The translations under genes were made by a program, and so were the position numbers. From NCBI GenBank assembly GCA_034440115.1, contig JAWXBM010000111.1:1-10163 (forward strand): a DNA stretch of 10,163 bases, given 5' to 3'. Under the pieces are notes generated by a model, which searched no databases, was not told the origin of the DNA, and saw nothing but the letters and a program-made list of their open reading frames with translations. The DNA comes from JAWXBM01 sp034440115. GTDB taxonomy: Bacteria > Pseudomonadota > Gammaproteobacteria > Xanthomonadales > SZUA-36. Within the stretch, counting starts at the first letter, position 1. Every line of letters starts with the position of its first letter. Below, in pieces: positions 7,975 to 10,163 of the stretch.

Positions 7975-7991
7975 AGAAAATTCGATTTTCT
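7975..7991 (-). promoter_or_regulatory. Leader hairpin with perfect AT-rich arms
   Basis: On the minus strand AGAAAAT and ATTTTCT form a perfect seven-pair stem around a three-base loop, immediately upstream of the terminator-like hairpin. Its last bases adjoin the first arm of that hairpin. The stem is AT-rich and U-containing, so it could be a polymerase pause or a small RNA structure. Its sequence is palindromic, so protein binding to DNA is also possible. Function is inferred only. Confidence 0.45.
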
Positions 7992-8011
7992 GGCCTTTAC
8001 CGTTGCTGCAT

Positions 8012-8035
8012 CGCTGCCAGTTTGCAGTGACAGCG
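8012..8035 (-). promoter_or_regulatory. Leader hairpin, eight-pair stem
   Basis: On the minus strand CGCTGTCA (8035-8028) pairs with TGGCAGCG (8019-8012) as eight pairs including one G-U wobble, around an eight-base loop. It is the first stable stem of the predicted carA leader transcript. A minimal open frame, ATG CAG CAA CGG TAA (8011-7997), starts directly after it. That frame has no good ribosome-binding site, so I do not call a leader peptide. Confidence 0.45.
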
Positions 8036-8063
8036 TCCGGTGAAGGGGACTCTAAGCGCTCAG

Positions 8064-8092
8064 ATTTTAGCGGAGCAGCATCGCCCTGTCTA
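8064..8092 (-). promoter_or_regulatory. Sigma70-type promoter for carA-carB-greA (and probably rpfE-recJ)
   Basis: On the minus strand the -35 box is TAGACA (8092-8087, five of six matches to TTGACA) and the -10 box is TAAAAT (8069-8064, five of six matches to TATAAT). The spacer is exactly 17 bases. Transcription would begin near 8060-8057 and give a leader of about 150 nt before the GTG at 7905. It lies in the 210-228 base gap between dapB and carA, where a promoter is expected. I saw no convincing ArgR or PurR operator. Confidence 0.65.
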
Positions 8093-8133
8093 ACGACGAG
8101 TGCCTAAATGGACGATATTTGCGCAATTCATTT

Positions 8134-8859
8134 CTAATCATCGGTAGTCGGAGCCAGGCTCTGTAACCAATCATCGGCGCTAAAACGGCCTGCAGCCTGC
8201 TGAGCCAGCCAGATGGCGGCAGCTAAAGCGCCGCGGGCAAATACCGCACGATCTTTAGCCAAATGCGCCAAAGTGATTTGCTCGCCAGCCCATTCAAAGC
8301 GGATTTCATGCTCGCCAATGACTTCGCCCACCCGCTGTGACGTATAACTGGCTTGTTTATGCGGACTGGCTGACTGAATCGCATCACCCAACATCAACGC
8401 AGTACCGGATGGAGCGTCCTTTTTATGTTGATGGTGCACATCATCAATGTGAATGCGGGTATCAGCAGGCAACGCAACACTGGCCTGTTTGGCCAAGTGG
8501 GCCAGCAAGTTGACTCCCAGGCTGAGGTTGGGCGACCACAGCACCGCAACAGATTGTGCCGCACGGTCCAGCGCTTGAATTTGCCCGGACTCCAGTCCGG
8601 TGACGCCACTGAGCAGAGCCACGCCACGCAGCGTGCACCAACGAGCCGCCTGCTCGGTTCCAGCAGGCAAAGTGAAATCCACCAGCACTTGTGGTTTCGC
8701 AGCAAGCTCATCCAACCGGCTGAAACATGGGGTATCCGCTATCCACTCCGGACTCTGACGCGCCACCACGGCGCTGAGCACCACGTCGGTTGATTGCCTG
8801 ACCTGTTCGGCAAATGCCTCTGCCATTCTACCGGCACCAAACAGCGCCACGGAGATCAT
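8134..8859 (-). CDS. dapB: 4-hydroxy-tetrahydrodipicolinate reductase DapB
   Basis: DapB reduces 4-hydroxy-tetrahydrodipicolinate with NAD(P)H in the diaminopimelate pathway, feeding lysine and peptidoglycan synthesis. At 241 residues it is about 30 shorter than E. coli DapB (273), with loss mainly in the N-terminal nucleotide domain; Xanthomonas DapB is similarly compact. Matching motifs are DFTLPAGT near 61-68, SGVTGL near 84-89, PNLSLGVN near 110-117 and the substrate loop VHHQHKKDAPSGTA at 141-154. In that loop His142, His143 and Lys146 align with E. coli His159, His160 and Lys163. GEHEIRF and FARGALAAAIWL follow as in the family. The nucleotide loop is GAGRMAE rather than the usual GxxGRMG. 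Its ATG is 13 bases after the dnaJ stop with only a weak ribosome-binding site, which suggests cotranscription and perhaps coupling. The UDP start codon is unambiguous because no other in-frame ATG is near. Confidence 0.93.
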   Translation of the reverse strand: MISVALFGAGRMAEAFAEQVRQSTDVVLSAVVARQSPEWIADTPCFSRLDELAAKPQVLVDFTLPAGTEQAARWCTLRGVALLSGVTGLESGQIQALDRAAQSVAVLWSPNLSLGVNLLAHLAKQASVALPADTRIHIDDVHHQHKKDAPSGTALMLGDAIQSASPHKQASYTSQRVGEVIGEHEIRFEWAGEQITLAHLAKDRAVFARGALAAAIWLAQQAAGRFSADDWLQSLAPTTDD

Positions 8860-8872
8860 GAGTGCAAGCCGC

Positions 8873-9988
8873 TCACGAGGTCATGCGCTCGAAGAATTCC
8901 TTCACGTTGCCCAGCCATGACTCGGTGCGCGGATTATTCTGCTCGCCACCATCCGGACTGCTTTGCTCAAATTCTTTCAACAGGTCTTTCTGTTTGCGGT
9001 TGAGTTTCACTGGGGTTTCCACTGTTACGCGGCACATCAAATCGCCTTGTGAGCGGCTGCGTACCGATTTCACACCTTTGGCCTTGAGGCGGAACACCCT
9101 GCCCGTTTGGGTTTCAGAGGGTATCTTGAGTTTGACCTGGCCATTCAGTGTAGGAATTTCCAGTTCACCGCCCAGTGCCGCGGTGGTGAACGGGATGGGC
9201 ACTTCGCAATACAACTCATCACCGTCACGTTCGAAAATACGATGCGGCGTAACGCGGACTTCCACGTACAGATCGCCGTGGCCAGCGCCGCTGCGACCCG
9301 CTTCACCCTCGCCTGATAAACGGATGCGATCACCGGTATCCACTCCGGCTGGTATCTTCACTGCGAGTGTGCGGGTTTCTCTTACCCGTCCCTGGCCATT
9401 ACAGGTACCACAGGGGTTACTGATGCGCTCGCCTGCACCATTGCAGTGCGGACAGGTTTGCTGCACGGAAAATATGCCCTGTTGCATGCGCACCTGGCCG
9501 ATACCGCCGCAGGTTGTGCACTGTTCTTTCTTGCCGTCTTTAGCGCCTGAACCATCGCAGGTTTTGCACGCGCCCAGGGTGGGTACACGAATATCGCGCG
9601 AGATGCCGCGTACCGCATCTTCCAGTTCCAGATCCAGCGTAAATCGGAGGTCAGCACCGCGAGCCCGTTGTTGTTGGGCACGGCGGCCGCCGCCGAAAAT
9701 ATCACCAAAAATATCGCCAAAAATATCGCCTACATCACCCTGAAAGCCACCCTGGCCCCTGCCATGTTTGACGCCTTCATGGCCAAAGCGGTCGTAGGCA
9801 GCCCGTTTGTCCGGGTCCTTGATGACTTCGTAAGCTTCTTTGATTTCCTTGAACTGGTCCTGGGCAGATTCATCCGGATTACGATCCGGGTGATATTTCA
9901 TAGCCATACGACGGAAAGCCTTTTTCAGCTCCGCTTCGCCCACGTCCTTTTTTACGCCGAGGACTTCGTAGTAATCGCGTTTTGCCAT
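8873..9988 (-). CDS. dnaJ: Chaperone protein DnaJ (type I Hsp40)
   Basis: DnaJ delivers unfolded proteins to DnaK and stimulates its ATPase. The 371 residues fit the family (E. coli 376). The J-domain spans about 4-70 with the essential HPD at 33-35. A Gly/Phe-rich linker (about 73-101) contains three tandem GDIF blocks. The zinc-finger region has all four CxxC pairs, at 141/144, 157/160, 179/182 and 193/196, so both zinc sites look intact. The C-terminal substrate-binding domains follow, with IPAGVDTGDRIRL, DLYVEV and FTTAALGGELEIPTL. The start is ATG at 9988, giving MAKRDYYEVLGV, with AAGGAA just upstream; a GTG at 10012 would add eight unsupported residues. dapB follows after 13 bases. dnaK usually lies upstream in this order, but the sequence just upstream does not show its C-terminus. 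Confidence 0.97.
   Translation of the reverse strand: MAKRDYYEVLGVKKDVGEAELKKAFRRMAMKYHPDRNPDESAQDQFKEIKEAYEVIKDPDKRAAYDRFGHEGVKHGRGQGGFQGDVGDIFGDIFGDIFGGGRRAQQQRARGADLRFTLDLELEDAVRGISRDIRVPTLGACKTCDGSGAKDGKKEQCTTCGGIGQVRMQQGIFSVQQTCPHCNGAGERISNPCGTCNGQGRVRETRTLAVKIPAGVDTGDRIRLSGEGEAGRSGAGHGDLYVEVRVTPHRIFERDGDELYCEVPIPFTTAALGGELEIPTLNGQVKLKIPSETQTGRVFRLKAKGVKSVRSRSQGDLMCRVTVETPVKLNRKQKDLLKEFEQSSPDGGEQNNPRTESWLGNVKEFFERMTS
9696..9731. repeat. Three 12-base tandem units in dnaJ encoding GDIF blocks
   Basis: Three consecutive units, AAAATATCACCA, AAAATATCGCCA and AAAATATCGCCT on the plus strand, differ at single positions. On the minus strand they encode GDIFGDIFGDIF in the Gly/Phe linker of DnaJ. 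Short GDIF-type repeats are common in DnaJ linkers, so this is family-typical, although the near-identical DNA suggests recent slippage. Confidence 0.8.
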
Positions 9989-10015
9989 GCCGGGAATTCC
10001 TTTTTGCTGCACCAG

Positions 10016-10044
10016 AGGTGAGGCTGTTGCCGCAAAAATTCAAG
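10016..10044 (-). promoter_or_regulatory. Weak candidate heat-shock (sigma32) promoter before dnaJ
   Basis: The minus strand carries CTTGAAT (10044-10038, six of seven matches to CTTGAAA), a 14-base spacer and CCTCACCT (10023-10016, five of seven fixed positions of CCCCATnT). Transcription would begin about 20 bases before the dnaJ start. The biological context fits, since dnaJ is a heat-shock gene, but the -10 match is weak and dnaJ is often transcribed from dnaK. Confidence 0.25.
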
Positions 10045-10163
10045 TACATCCGTTCAAAAGGAGACAAGGTCAGCTCAGGGCACACCCGTCTGACGTGATC
10101 TGCCCGTTCCCGGATTGCTCGCCGCAGAGGTTGCGGCTGCCTGGAGTTGCACAGGTTCGTCGA
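10045..10163. other. Region upstream of dnaJ without a nameable gene
   Basis: No full gene is visible. One minus-strand frame enters from the right edge and ends at a stop at 10075-10077 after 28 residues (ending in RSRQTGVP). It could be the tail of an upstream gene but is too short to judge and matches nothing I know. None of the three minus frames shows the acidic VVDAEFEEV-type end of DnaK, so dnaK, if it is next, must stop outside this window. A GC-rich hairpin (GCCGCA/TGCGGC, 10121-10137) has no T-run after it. Confidence 0.35.

Noticed and set aside
7997..8011. Four-codon frame (M Q Q R stop) as an attenuation leader peptide
   Set aside because: It has no clear ribosome-binding site, no run of regulatory codons, and ends well before the terminator hairpin.
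8120..8140. TGAAT half-site near the dapB stop as an ArgR box
   Set aside because: Only one half-site is recognisable; the matching half at the proper spacing is missing.
9879..10085. Minus-strand open frame of 68 codons across the dnaJ start
   Set aside because: It overlaps the dnaJ J-domain in another frame and has no recognisable motif.
10121..10137. GCCGCA/TGCGGC hairpin as a terminator upstream of dnaJ
   Set aside because: The stem is good but no T-run follows on either strand; it may lie inside an upstream coding end.

Overview
This window looks like ordinary core chromosome from a gammaproteobacterium. All seven recognisable genes lie on the minus strand, so transcription runs from the right end to the left: dnaJ, dapB, carA, carB, greA, an rpfE-family gene, recJ. 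The dnaJ-dapB-carA-carB-greA order is known from Pseudomonas and Xanthomonas. A following rpfE-recJ pair matches my recollection of the Xanthomonas rpf region, and the short DapB (241 residues) is also Xanthomonas-like. I therefore favour a lineage at or near the Xanthomonadales, but the sequence does not prove it.

Region by region, right to left. 10163-9989 is upstream of dnaJ. It holds a ribosome-binding site, a weak heat-shock-type promoter candidate and no gene I can name; the DnaK C-terminus is not visible there. 9988-8134 is dnaJ (chaperone) and dapB (lysine and cell-wall precursor synthesis), 13 bases apart and probably cotranscribed. 8133-7906 is the carA control region, the most interesting non-coding stretch. 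It has a good sigma70-type promoter (TAGACA, 17-base spacer, TAAAAT), a leader of about 150 nt with two hairpins, then an intrinsic-terminator-like hairpin with a six-T run that ends directly before the carA start region. This is the arrangement expected of transcription attenuation. 7905-2979 is carA-carB-greA, joined by 1- and 4-base overlaps. CarA and CarB form carbamoyl phosphate synthetase for pyrimidines and arginine, and GreA rescues stalled RNA polymerase. 2955-158 is rpfE-recJ, joined by a 4-base overlap and starting 23 bases after greA, so five genes could form one transcript from the carA promoter. 157-1 has no gene but carries a mirrored cluster of copies of a palindromic intergenic repeat.

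Every key catalytic residue I checked in RecJ, GreA, CarB, CarA, DapB and DnaJ is present, and I see no frameshift or broken gene. There is no mobile element, CRISPR array, tRNA or rRNA. Points worth a second look are the carA leader, the carA start codon, the end repeats, a 12-base tandem repeat that adds a Q/V-rich stretch to the RpfE-like protein, and an altered glycine loop in DapB. I found no convincing undescribed multi-gene system.
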